Notes under the pieces: model-generated
Told to the model about the DNA's origin: nothing
Database searches by the model: none
Seen by the model: the letters and a program-made list of their open reading frames with translations, nothing else
Made by a program: the position numbers and the translations under genes
In this document: piece by piece, positions 44,271 through 55,240 of the stretch
Layout of the letters: the number at the start of each line of letters is the position of its first letter
Position numbering within the stretch: the stretch's first letter is position 1
Source of the DNA: Notospermus geniculatus
Lineage: Eukaryota > Nemertea > Pilidiophora > Heteronemertea > Lineidae
DNA length: 64,000 nucleotides
Direction: 5' to 3'
NCBI GenBank assembly: GCA_002633025.1
Contig: NMRB01002145.1
Location: 59,031-123,030, forward strand

Positions 44271-45735
44271 TAGTAGAGTTGTCCTCTATTAGAGTTGTCC
44301 TCTATTCACAACTGTTTGGAACTCCAGACTGTTCGATGAAATAGAGCACTACATATTAGGTAACAGGCTGGGTAATGTGTGCCAGGAATAGTGCCCATTT
44401 CATGGGTGTTATATGCGAGTTTGATTGAGTGTCAGTTTTCTACAGGTTTGTGGTCAAACCATTATTCAGGGTACGCATGCCATTGATTTTGAAAAGGCTT
44501 AGGCCCTTTTGAAAAAAGTTTCTCAGTTTGTCCATACTGTCACTCCAACAGTTCAGCTATTGTGTAGGGCCAGACTGTTGTTGAAGTGTCTGTGCAACAA
44601 CTCTTTGACAACTGTTGTCCAGACTGTTGAATGGGATAAAGGTCTACTAGTGAGAGCTATGGCTGCACGCGAAGACAACGACGGGATGCTGTTACAAAAG
44701 CAGAGGTTGCTGCATTTTAGCAGGCCTGTTTAATTTAAGCCTGCCCCCACGGGCGATTTTTCGAGTGATTTTCTCGGTGACCGGCCTTGCGACCACAGCA
44801 GCACTGAACATATTTTTATTTTTTTTAGTTTTTGTCGACTCGTTTGCGACAAATTTTTCATTGGAAGATCAGTGATGTCGCGGATGACATCACTGATCGA
44901 CCTCAAAGGTAATTATCGCATGCGACGTAGTAGTCGCATCTGTAGTCGCCCCCATTTTAGTCGCCCGTGTACGCCATGCTTTAGGGCAATGATAATGCCA
45001 GGATTGGCGCATACCTTGGAGGTCGTGAGGAGCTGTCTGATCATGAGAGGCGAATTTATAGCCTTGGATACACTACATAAAACCCCGGGTTTTTTGCGCA
45101 ATTTGCGCGTAACTTACGCGAGGCCGACAGGCGGCGTGTCTAGTGCAGCTTTTGTGGGGCATCGTAAGTTCTCTAAACCTAGGCCTGGTTTTTACGAGAG
45201 AAAATTGCCTTTACATAAGATAAAGTAGCAAATGTAATGATAAGCAGTGATAAGAACGCGGAATAAACAACTTATTTTTTCAAAAGGCGTGACAATGTCA
45301 AGGTCATGGGAAGCCGCCTCCTCGTGAAGAGTGCACGCCAGCAGCGATCCTAACACCGGGCGTAGCAGTTAAGTTCAGCTGGATTTTATTTTTGTAGTGT
45401 AGACGCCCACACCTAGTCTCAAGTCCGGGGATTTCTATTGTGTAAGTAGGGCTTGTACGGACAACCTGAGAAACTTTTTCTTTTTTTGAAAGGGCCTAAG
45501 CCTTTTCCAAATCAATGGCATGCATACCCTAAATAATGGTGTGACCACAAACCTATGTAGAAAACTGACACAAAATCAAACTCGCATAACACCCATTTCC
45601 ACCCATGAAATGGGCACTATTCCTGGCACACATTACCCAGCCTGTTACCTAATATGTAGTGCTCTATTTCATCGGACTGTCTGGAGCTCCAAACAGTTGT
45701 GAATAGAGGACAACTCTAATAGAGGACAACTCTAT
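44271..45735. mobile_element. 1.47-kb element with ~255-bp terminal inverted repeats
   Basis: CTCCTAGTAGAGTTGTCCTC through GTTTCTCAG (44271-44525) is mirrored by 45470-45735 at high identity, with tandem TAGAGTTGTCCTCTAT at both outer ends. The interior (about 44735-44990) contains another MITE family that recurs at 59588-59832 (GTCGCCCCCATTTTAGTCG). No transposase found. Confidence 0.8.
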
Positions 45736-45737
45736 TA

Positions 45738-46345
45738 GGGTCCCACTGGCAACTTTTGCCCACAAGGGGCGAATCTGAAGTCTGCGATATTCCCTCGACA
45801 AGCAGCGATATTTAGCGTTCGTAGTTTTTCGCATTGGCGAAATTCAAACGCATACAGTCGTTGATAGGTCGCGAGCTTCGTAGCCAACTGCACTTTGGCG
45901 TCCCCAATCCGTCGATATTCGTACCTTGTCGACACTATCGACCATGCTATTCGTACCTTGTCGAAACTTACCGCCAACGCGAGTTGTCAACTGGTCGCTG
46001 ATTGGTCGAAAACTCGCAGGCCTATAGACGAAGTTAGTCGTGGGTGGTCGTAGATGCTCGTAGTTTCTTCGGCCATTACTCGTTGCTAGTCGCAGACTGT
46101 CGTAGATACATGTAGTCGAGGTTGCTCTTCCATAACCAAGACCTACGAACCTGTACGACTATGTACGACACGGGTGCGACTATATACGAGATAAGTTCGA
46201 CTGACTTTTGAACTTTTTGAAAATCTTTCTGCGAACCACAGAATCATTGCGAACATAGACGACAGTCTAAGAACTGTTACGAGGAGCTACGATTTTTTCA
46301 TTCGTCCCTTGTCGCAGGCCAAAATTCGCCAGTGGGACACTCCTA
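45738..46345. mobile_element. CCCACTGGCGAC-type MITE, copy 1
   Basis: GTCCCACTGGCAACTTTTGC to CCAAAATTCGCCAGTGGGAC, starting where the long-TIR element ends. The interior is rich in TCGTAG/CTACGA words on both strands. Confidence 0.8.
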
Positions 46346-46360
46346 GGATGCGAGCTAATG

Positions 46361-46851
46361 GTAGTGTCCCACTGGCGACTTTTGCCCACGACAAGGGGCG
46401 AATCTGAAGACTGCGATATATCCTCGACAAGCTGCGATATTTAGCATTATACGTAGTTTTTGGCGAGTTGTCAATTTGTCGCTGATTCGTCAAACACTCG
46501 CAGGCCCAGACGCAGTTTAGTCGTGCTTGGTCGTAGATAAACGTAGATGCTCGTAGTTTCTTCGCACATTACTCGTAGCTAGTCGCAGACTGTCGTAGAT
46601 AGTCGAGGTTACTCTTCAAGACCTACTATCCTGTACGACTATGTACGACATGGGTGCGACTATATACGAGATAACTTCGACTGACTGCGAATGCGATTTT
46701 GTCGCAGGCAAATTTTGAACATTTTGAACATTTTTCTGCCAGCCAGCGAATTACTGCGAACATAGACGACAGTCTAAGAACAGTTACGAAAAGCTACGAT
46801 TTTTTCATTCGTCCCTTGTCGCAGACCAAAATTCGCCAGTGGGACACTAGT
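46361..46851. mobile_element. CCCACTGGCGAC-type MITE, copy 2
   Basis: GTGTCCCACTGGCGACTTTT to CCAAAATTCGCCAGTGGGAC, flanked by TA on each side. Same orientation and order as copy 1, only about 15 bp away, so the two are near-tandem. Confidence 0.82.
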
Positions 46852-47006
46852 ATAAACATTCTTGTGCGGGCTCCTTGAAGGCAGGTGTTGGCGTTGCTTT
46901 ACGACTTCATAAGGTTTGTGGGATATCTGATAATCAATCAACCACGAGCACAGAACATGAGGGACATAATTTGCGGGAAATTTTCATTTGTTATGGCTCC
47001 ACATAC

Positions 47007-47171
47007 CATACGGCAGTCCCATCACATCGATACCACGAGCTGCTACGTCCGTGCAAACCAAGAAACGAACTTCGCCATTCTTGAACTTTTCCAAGTTGGC
47101 CTTGCGTTCCTGGGGTCGACGGTCGCTATGGAGACAGACACAGGAGAGTTCTCGATTTCTGCCCCTTGGAC
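47007..47171 (-). CDS. DDX1: DDX1 exon with helicase motif V
   Basis: After ATTTTAG it encodes [20 protein letters not shown], then [20 protein letters not shown]. The [11 protein letters not shown] block is motif V of helicase domain 2. It ends GLPYG-GTATGT with one base of the split codon. 165 bp; phases agree on both sides. Confidence 0.95.
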
Positions 47172-47556
47172 CTAAAATATACATGTAAATGGCAATCCAA
47201 TATAGACGCAGCTACCTTCTGAATAAGTCACCCCCACCGAAGCTTGCTTCGGTAATGATGAATTGACATTGACTGTAGTCAAGGTTCACCATTCATTGCT
47301 TGTAGAGATTGCTTTTATGACTGGCTACCTCTATGATGAGTCTCCAACGCCGCAGCAAATTGTGGACGTAATCTCTACGACGGACATTTGCAGTGAAAAA
47401 TCCAGCTTGTTAGATGCAGAAAATTTTATTGTACATTTTACAGTGTGACTAGGATTCACATCATATCCCTCACAAACTGGTATAAGCTTCAGCTTCAGTA
47501 CCAAACACGTAAGGCCCGCGTCGAACCAAAAATCGCAAGTTCGGCACATGAGAAGA

Positions 47557-47928
47557 TAAACTCCCTACGCAGTTGTGAGTCGCGCCCCCTTACTCGCTCT
47601 CCACAACTGCTTTACTTCGTGGAAGTCGCCGCGTTTGGTCAACAGATGGCGTCAGGGCCTGGCGCGAGTTTTACAGCCTATCAGCACGCTGCTTTCAGAA
47701 TTGTTTTGCCCGTTGAAAACGGATGTTCTTGTGCTACCATGGCTACGAACCGCTCGGCCAATGAAAAAGTGTCTCAGGCCAGCTTGGTTACCGGTTGCTC
47801 GGTGCTCTCATTGGTCGACTCTCTCAGCGCCATCTGTTGACCGAACGCGGCGAATTTTACGAAGTTAAGCAGTTGTGGAGAGCGAGTAAACCAAAGGGGG
47901 CGCGGTACACAACTGCGTAGGGAGTTTA
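47557..47928. mobile_element. Mutator-like MITE, 9-bp target duplication ATGAGAAGA
   Basis: TAAACTCCCTACGCAGTTGT pairs with CAACTGCGTAGGGAGTTTA; the arms continue through GCGCCCCC and CTCGCTCTCCACAACTGC for over 100 bp. ATGAGAAGA flanks both sides (47548-47556, 47929-47937). The larger relative is 52736-54514. Confidence 0.88.
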
Positions 47929-48236
47929 ATGAGAAGAGCGACGTATGAAACGAATGTTTGCCGCCCTAACATCTGGGTCGACCCAAGTTTTGGATCGACT
48001 CGCCCTATACCACTCTTCGGAATTAGTGCCATTTTTGCGAAGTTGTTGTCGTCTGACAACTCCGCAATGACCGCGGGCTGCACAAGCGCTCTGAGAACAT
48101 CACAGGGAGCAGCGTCATGGATGATGGAGCCTTTGTCACACGGAGCGACGCATGAATCAGATCCACGAGAATCGACCCAAAGCCGAACTAGGTTCGGCGC
48201 GGCAGAAGAGCAACGAATGAAACGGGCCTAACTCAC

Positions 48237-48383
48237 CTCCTCCATAAGACGTAAAGTAGGCCTCTACATTGTCACAGTCCAGCTTCGTCCTACAGAAGAG
48301 AAGGGCCTTGTCCATCTTATACTCCTTGATGACTCGGAGGAGGTACTCCCCCTTCAGGAGCTTCACAGCCTCTGAGAGAGTTT
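48237..48383 (-). CDS. DDX1: DDX1 exon with helicase motif IV (most 5' exon found)
   Basis: After CTTACAG it encodes [20 protein letters not shown], then [20 protein letters not shown] and [16 protein letters not shown] is motif IV. The donor is GGAGGAG-GTGAGT. The exons upstream of this (helicase domain 1, SPRY, N terminus) should lie at higher coordinates, but none was recognised up to 64000. They may be beyond the window after a very long intron, or missed. Confidence 0.94.
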
Positions 48384-48604
48384 CTGTAAGAAAAAAAGGT
48401 GAAGTATTGAATTTTTCTGAATACTCACTGATGACACTAACCATTTATTCCCCCATCAGGAGCTTCTCAGCTTTCTGTAATGATGAAAATGATTAGTACT
48501 GTATTCTAATGAATACTGATGGACGACACCTACTCTCCTTTCAGGATCAGAGCCCTTGAGAGAATTTCTGCAATGATAAGTATGTTAAGTACTGAATTCT
48601 TGTA
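48384..48604 (-). repeat. Two decayed tandem copies of a DDX1 splice-acceptor/exon start
   Basis: Acceptor-like TTACAG or TTGCAG followed by AAAGCTGAGAAGCTCCTG (from 48474) and AAATTCTCTCAAGGGCTCTG (from 48567) resemble the true exon start (from 48383). The spacings are 91 and 93 bp. In both copies the codon matching the exon's GEY Tyr is a stop (TAA, TAG), so they are pseudo-exons. Confidence 0.7.
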
Positions 48605-48607
48605 GAT

Positions 48608-48715
48608 ATGTATTATTATTTATTATTATTACAAAATTTATATAGCGCTTTATGTAAAAGAACCTCAACGCGCTTTACAGGCAGACGAAAAAACCCAATA
48701 AAATAAAGTAAAGAA
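48608..48715. repeat. (TTATTA)n followed by TATAGCGCTTTA motif
   Basis: A TTATTA microsatellite, then AATTTATATAGCGCTTTATG and ACGCGCTTTACA. This AGCGCTTTA motif is a familiar component of short interspersed repeats in many marine animals. Confidence 0.55.
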
Positions 48716-49326
48716 AACAATGGATGTGACACAAATTGTAAAGGAAAATACTAGGATTTAAAAGATGAAGATGAAGAATTTAAGAAGTTAATGTTAAAAG
48801 CAGTTCACATGCAGCTGTTACTTTCTTTCAAGTAAGTAAGACAATCTCCTGATTGGTTGATTTCATTTCTCAGATGATAGTGCAGATGGCAGCAGAGGTA
48901 GTATTCCATCCGAGGATTCTCTTGGTTGGCTGGATTCAGGTTCGTAGATGATATTGCAGACGGCAGCAGTGATCTCATTCTATTCCATTTGATTAAAGAT
49001 CTCACGAATCACATAGAAGGTAGGCCCTAGTAATAAATGTGGTAGAGCAATATGTATTGGAGGAAAGTGCGCCTCATACAACAATTTTGGTACTTAGGTT
49101 TTTTATGCTGCAGTGCATTAATTTGACCAATATGATATTGCCGAATAGGTGAATGTCGTCCTGGGTGACCCTAAATGTCACCCAGGACAAAACTAGGTGA
49201 CCATAAACGTCCTGCAGAACAAGGCTGGGTGACGTTTGAAAATTGCGCCGTTTTAAAACCTGCGTCCAAGGTAAGTGGTACGCCGTTCGTGTAGCTGAAA
49301 ACAAATTGCATATTTCCCAGGGGAAT

Positions 49327-49702
49327 AGGGAGGTTTCGCAAATCGCAAATACGAAATTGGACTTTACTTCCATGACGTAATATATTTCAGGAGATGGTTG
49401 GCACCACAAGTATCGCCTGCAGCAAGAGCGTCTTTTAGCGTATGACGTTAGACCGATAGAGTTACAAGCGTATATTAGACTTTGAAATTTATCTTTCGTA
49501 TCGACTTCGTAGGTACGAAGTGGAAATTTCAAAATTCAAGATGTACCATAACTCTCTCGGTCTTATGTGATATGCTAAAACACGCACCAGCAGCAGGGAC
49601 ATGTGTTGTACCAACCATCTCCAGAAAAACATTAGGTCCTGGAAATGAAGTTGAATTTCGTATTTCGTACTTCGTGTTTCGTCAGATTTGCGAAACCTCA
49701 CT
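49327..49702. mobile_element. AGGGAGGTTTCGCAA MITE, AAT target duplication
   Basis: AGGGAGGTTTCGCAAATC to GATTTGCGAAACCTCACT, flanked by AAT (49324-49326 and 49703-49705). TTTCGTA-type words fill both arms. Nested in 49140-50102. Confidence 0.78.
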
Positions 49703-49759
49703 AATAAAGGAACCATGAAACCACAATACGGTTCCTCTAAGTGCGACCCATCGACTTTA

Positions 49760-49827
49760 CACTTTAATATGTGCCCTTGGTTTTCCTCATCAGACGATGA
49801 AGATGCATATTGCTCTATCAAATCCAT
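49760..49827 (-). CDS. Possible first exon of an unidentified gene
   Basis: An ATG in a good context (AAAACATGG) opens MDLIEQYASSSSDEENQ. A start followed by an acidic serine cluster is common in nuclear RNA-processing proteins, but I do not recognise the gene. A weak donor (AGT-GTAAAGT) follows within about 60 bp. It lies inside a TIR element, so it may be a captured fragment or simply chance. Confidence 0.25.
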
Positions 49828-50102
49828 GTTTTATTCGGATTTTATGATGCAAAATTGTCAAAATCACATTTGTTCATTTCCATGATTCGCGATCGCTACC
49901 AAATTTTCAAATTTTAAATTTGACCTACGTTCCACTATCGATAGCCAACCTCGGGCACAGGTTTTAAAATGGCGCGATTTTCAAACTGGGTGACGTTTAT
50001 GGTCTAAACGTCACTCAGCCCTGTTCTGGGGACATTTAGGGTCACCCATTTTTGTACTGGGTGACATTTAGGGTCACCCAGGATGACATTCACCCATTCG
50101 GC

Positions 50103-51371
50103 CCCAATTATGGTCTTTTGAGCTAAAATGCAGTATTGGTTCTCAGTTCTCAATTCAATGCTTTTGAGAGCCAGAAATCTTCCCATCGTATATGACCAAT
50201 CTTGAGTCTGTTATCAATGAAACTAATGGGGAATTTTCTTGGCGATTGGAAAAAACGTTTATCTGCTTCAATCGAAAATCTATGAGATGACCAAATTAAT
50301 CAAGCTCTGAAAAGTGCCTGCCATATTTATTAAGTTCATCCAATCAAGTTTCATGTTGAAGCATAGTTCGGCAAAGATCCAATATGTTCCCACTTGCGAG
50401 GTCGCAATGAACGAAAACAAGTGCGTGTCAGAATCTGCTGCTTGGGAAAGATTTCGTGACATAATTTCGCAATGACTCTCAGTGGGAATCAAACCAAGTG
50501 AAGTGTCACACAAAAATATTTGCACCTGAACCCCTGGGTACTCATCATCGCTGGAATTTATGATAGAGACGCACTGTCAATGGGAATGGATTGATTCTAC
50601 GATGAAGCCGACATGAAAAACAATATTAACACAATGATGGATCATCCGTAATCGAAAACTAAACCCCCCTAGGAATCAGAGTCGGGAATGGAATGGATTA
50701 TTGGAATGTCTCCCATTTAACAAATCTATTCGACGTTCTGTCAAGCGAGGTATGACAACATTTGAATAACTGGTTGTATCTGATGTTCTTCACAAAGAAT
50801 GACAAGGCACCATATCAAAAGTTTTGTACCGGTAGGGGTTTCACGATAATTGCGCTGTTTGGGATTTTCGCCCGTGATGGATGGCATCGAAAATCTCATC
50901 ATCGTGTTTATCAATTTTCGGTGGCGTAGTGAAAACCACTAAATGCTGATCCATACACGAAGGCATAAGGTAGCTCGCAACAAATGTTCTGACATTTTCC
51001 AATATTTCCACAATGTACGTAGGCGATGACTTAGTTGATAAGCCACACCTACCATGCCTACTGTGCGTTTTAATTTAATTTAAGATTCCTTCTTTGATAC
51101 ACTATATTGAGAGATAACACTCAGAGGTTTTTCACCCAGCGTTCCCTACTGGCCACGACGTTCTTCTTACTTTTGAGCTATTTGTAAGAACGAATGATGT
51201 ATGCTATCCAACTGATGTTCAAGCTGAACAATATCAGAGAAGGCACCGGTCCACTAAATTTTGCTAACCACCGACAATTGCCCGTCAATAGACTTCCAAT
51301 AAGAGCAGTCAGCCGGGCTTATCGCCAAAAGGCGGCAGCAAAGTTCTAGCGGACCAATACAATAGCTAAGG
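50103..51371. other. No gene recognised
   Basis: Moderately AT-rich, with no long ORF, no clear inverted repeats and no known motif. Confidence 0.45.
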
Positions 51372-51916
51372 TTACACCTGTTGAAAACACCCGTGTTTTT
51401 CCAGACCCGTGTCAAACCCGTGTGTACGGAAATCCCGGCGAGAGGTCACACTACTACATTGTAGTTAAGTAGCCCGGCGACAGGTGGCGCTGCATGCACT
51501 GACTCTTCGGTCATTTCAGTATTGGCGCACATTGTTGGAGGCGCGAAAACGACATCACTTAATGGCTGCGCCATCTGTAGCCGTGCTAAAACGAAAACAC
51601 GGGGATTTCGAAAAGCCCGGCGAACTTGCCGTGTTTCAAAAACCGGTGTTCTTTCATTTCAGACACGGGTTTCTTGAAGCCAGGTGTGAAAGGAATCCAA
51701 GTCCCCCTGGAATCATCCAAGTCCCCCTGGAATCAAAGTCCGGTCATATTGTTCAGCGAGGGATTAGAATGTATGACTAGAGAGACCATGACCGTTCGAA
51801 TATAACCTTACAATAGCGGGCTATTGTTTAGCGGATCTGCATTTCTGGGACGCCTGCAATTCATAGGTGTGACCGCAAAACCCCCGGGGATGTAGTGCAA
51901 CCAAGGCTAATATAAA
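51372..51916. repeat. Dispersed repeat, inverted partner of 478-818
   Basis: Contains the reverse complement of the 478-818 block from CACGGGT...CCCGGCGAGAGGTCAC to CAATTCATAGGTGTGACCGC, with extra sequence, including AAGTCCCCCTGGAATCA duplicated at 51700-51736. Confidence 0.7.
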
Positions 51917-52022
51917 AGTCTCCTGATTGGTGTTCAATCAACCATGAATGGGTCCGCTAGGCATTGAATTGGACCGTACTGACTCCTACTGGTCAACCGG
52001 CTGACAGCTCCCATTTGATACA
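51908..52022. repeat. ~100-bp dispersed repeat, partner of 42861-42960
   Basis: Same block, same orientation as the DDX1 intron copy; a few substitutions. Confidence 0.75.
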
Positions 52023-52726
52023 CATGACCTTGGTGAATGACGACAAGTGTCACTACTACAGGCTTGCACAGTGACACGTACCTCCACACTTCCCAACGAT
52101 CTTCAAGCCGAACACTTCAGCCAGGATCAGGAACCAATTTAACGGAGCCCCCTCATCGATCATGCGCGATGATTTACGACATACCCTAAACCCTCGCGAC
52201 ATCCGCGGTGATGCATTCAAAGTGTCCTTTTCAAAGTCAACTGATAAGGATTAGAGAAACGTGCTTGAATAAATCTGGAATACAAATGCGTTTAAGATAC
52301 CAGGAAAACGGAAAATCATTCCAGTCTTTTGACTTCTAAATTAGAAAATAGTGGAAAAATTATCGAGGAGCGCCGTGCACAAGTCATCATTTTTGAGAGA
52401 CTTGGAGAGCTCCAGATCACAGGGTGAAGTTTCATAAAATTGTTTAGAACAGAAAGTAAGGAATAAATTGCCAGGATTCAACGAGCTAGAAGCCGAGAGT
52501 GAACTAAGGAAAGAAGAAAAGTGATGATCATCGTGAGAACTTCCTTCAAAGGTTCAGAATAATTGGCAAACAGGAGTAAATCATGAAGGAGTGATTTCAA
52601 CTTCAGGACTTGTCACCAAGTATTGTGAAGAATGAAAATTGAAAAATTTCAAAGTTCTGTAATGTTTATTTTTTAAAATGCAAGGCTACTCAGGAGCTGA
52701 GCGTGAATTACATGTAAACTCAGTAG
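52023..52726. other. No gene recognised
   Basis: No credible ORF, repeat or motif seen. Confidence 0.45.
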
Positions 52727-52735
52727 GCACAAGCC

Positions 52736-54514
52736 TAAACTCCCTACACAGTTGTGTACCGCGCCCCCTTCGGTTTACTCGCTCTCCACAACTGCTTAAC
52801 TTCGTAAAATTCGCCGCGTTTGATCAACAGGTGGCGCTGAGAGAGTTGACCAATGAGAGCACCGAGCAACCGGTAACCAAGCCATTGTCACGACCTGTCA
52901 CCGCGCGCTCAAGGCATCATGGGAAACTTTAGGACTACTTGTTGCATTCTCAAGATGGCGGGCGATTCCTCGCTTCGAGTTAATAAATTGCAGAATCTCC
53001 TAAAATAGGCCTACCAAGGATGTCTCCCTGTGTTGGTATCACTGCCGTCATGATTATGACATACATAGGCCTAGATATGCTGTACATGTCATGTTAGCCA
53101 CTGACAGCTGCGTTGGTGCGTCGTCACACACTACATACAGCACTCGGTCTACACTAGGCCTACTGTACACACTGACTGTGAATAGTGGCTGCCAGGGGTC
53201 ATCCAATATCATCCTTTTCTTCTCGATAATTGCAAATAATTGACCGATTTTTCATTTCTGATGACAAATTGCCATAGACCACGACTGTTAGGAAGGGAAT
53301 TTGCTATAGAGGCGTCACCTTTCGGAGAACGGCCACAACATGGGGAAAGCCCTCCTAAAAATAGTACGGTGACGCAGCCAAACCGGCGTAGTCGACGCCT
53401 ACCTCCACAGCAAAGCCAATAGAATATTATTGACGACCGGAAGAAATCAATCTGGGCATGCGCAGGAGGCCTCTACTGTAAATTTATCACACTTCAAATG
53501 CATTTTTTGAAGTCATCAGATCGAACTTCAGATTACCAATAGGTTCAAATTGTTCTAAACATGTTTATCTATTGCAAGACGTTGACATTATCTTGATTTT
53601 ATAATACTCAACTGAGAAAAATGCAACCTTCGGCACTAAAATTCCGGCAGTTTAGCTCGGAAGCATGAGAGTTGATGCAATTTACTGAATTTACTGAATC
53701 TTGGAATAAGATCGCCGAACAATATTAACGTTATCATGGAGAAGGGAATTCCCGCTGCATATAAACATTGTGGTATAGCCGATAGCTGTCACAGGTTTCA
53801 CCAAATCCTTTCGCCCAAAATACCTATGTTAACTTCTTTGTCTTCAAACCATTGTTTGCCATATTTGGTAGGAACCAAATAGTTGTATTGTACGAACGTC
53901 TCGTTAATACTGTGGTTTCCTTTTGTAGGCCTCGACCATGTCGACGTGCATGGCTTAATGTGTCAGGGAATTCCTATTATATTCCAAATAGGGCACCAAC
54001 CAATCAAATTTCGTTCCGGACCTTTTCCACTGCATGCATTGACTTCTAACAGTCGTGAGACATGACAAGTCTGCACGAAATAAGCCTCATATCGCTATTT
54101 TCCTAGGATCTACTTTCGTGGCGGAGTAGATCGCGTGATCACCCAGTTCAGGTTGTGATGCGGCTTGCGTATTTAGAAACTAACAAATTTTTGTGTGATG
54201 CGCCGCGCGCGGACACAGGTCTGTGCAAAGCAGTCTCAACAGCAGTCTTGCGCAGCCTGTGTGGACACAATGGTAACCAAGCTGGCCTGAGACACTTTTT
54301 CATTGGCTGAGCGGTTCGTCGCCATGGTAGCACAAGAACATCCATTGCCAACGAGCCAAAGAGTTCTGAAAGCAGCGTTCTGATAGGCTGTAAAACTCGC
54401 GCCAGGCCCTGACGCCATCTGTTGACCAAACGTGGCGACTTCCACGAAGTAAAGCAGTTGTGGTGAGCAAATAATCCGAAGGGGGGCGCGACTCACAACT
54501 GCGTAGTGAATTTA
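52736..54514. mobile_element. 1.78-kb Mutator-like element, 9-bp target duplication GCACAAGCC
   Basis: The left terminus TAAACTCCCTACACAGTTGT and the right ACAACTGCGTAGTGAATTTA are those of the 372-bp element 47557-47928. GCACAAGCC occurs at 52727-52735 and 54515-54523. The outer roughly 200 bp on each side match the short form, including GTTGACCAAACG-type sequence. The central 1.3 kb (about 52930-54230) is unrelated and carries no recognised transposase. It may be captured host DNA. Confidence 0.85.
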
Positions 54515-54523
54515 GCACAAGCC

Positions 54524-55236
54524 TGGCGGCGACAACGTTTTAATCTTCGAGGTGGGGGACAATTTGTAAAAATGCGATTTTCCTGTGATCCGAAACAGAA
54601 ACCACCATCTACATGTACATGTATATAACCATTTTAAACTTCCACTTCTTTGTGAATATCCAACTACTCAACCAATCCTCTCATTTCATACCCGTCGCAC
54701 AATCTCTACTAATTGTATGCAAGATTGATAATCTTTTCATGCTGATCCCATTCATTTGTAGTAATTCGTTAACTTCTAGGCAATTAGACAATTAATGCAT
54801 AGCCTACTCATCCTTAGTAAAATACATTAGTTTTGTGGGAAAACATGACTGTCGTGCATGCAACATATTCCAGTAACCTAAAGGCAGGTGTAGAAAGTAG
54901 GGAAGAATTCAGCATGCCAGAGGCAAAATGATGCATTTGCTACATTTGCTAAACCCCCTAAATTTTAAATATTATTGTTTCAAACGCTTTTGCTAATGTT
55001 CCGGTAGGTGTGGTGAAACTGATGGCTGCCAACAGCTGTCATTTCCTGCGACACTAATACCTGCCAAAAGCTGCCTTTTCTGGTATCATATTGTGGGAGT
55101 CGTACCACTCTCATTAGTCCAAATTCAATTTATCTTTTTAATATCATCGGGCTAATGCAAGACTGTTTTGTGCTCAGTTTTCCAAAATGCAGCTAATTAA
55201 ACGTGGTCGCACTGAAGTAAACAGGGCTGCCTTCTT
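54524..55236. other. No gene recognised
   Basis: AT-rich; a CTGCCAACAGCTGTCA / CCTGCCAAAAGCTGCC pair near 55023-55075 is the only repeat noticed. Confidence 0.4.
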
Positions 55237-55240
55237 TATA

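Larger units (their letters stand above)
49140..50102. mobile_element. ~960-bp TIR element related to 37214, carrying other sequence
   Basis: GCCGAATAGGTGAATGTCG and CGTCCTGGGTGACC at the left are mirrored by GGTCACCCAGGATGACATTC and ACCCATTCGGC at the right. Arms of roughly 120 bp include GGGTGACGTTT and TTTTAAAACCTG. The interior holds a 3-bp-duplication MITE (49327-49702) and an exon-like ORF on the minus strand. The target duplication is no longer clean. Confidence 0.75.

Noticed and set aside
47445-47868. Host gene from overlapping + strand ORFs
   Set aside because: They translate the arms of the Mutator-like MITE 47557-47928; the same frames appear in 52736-54514.
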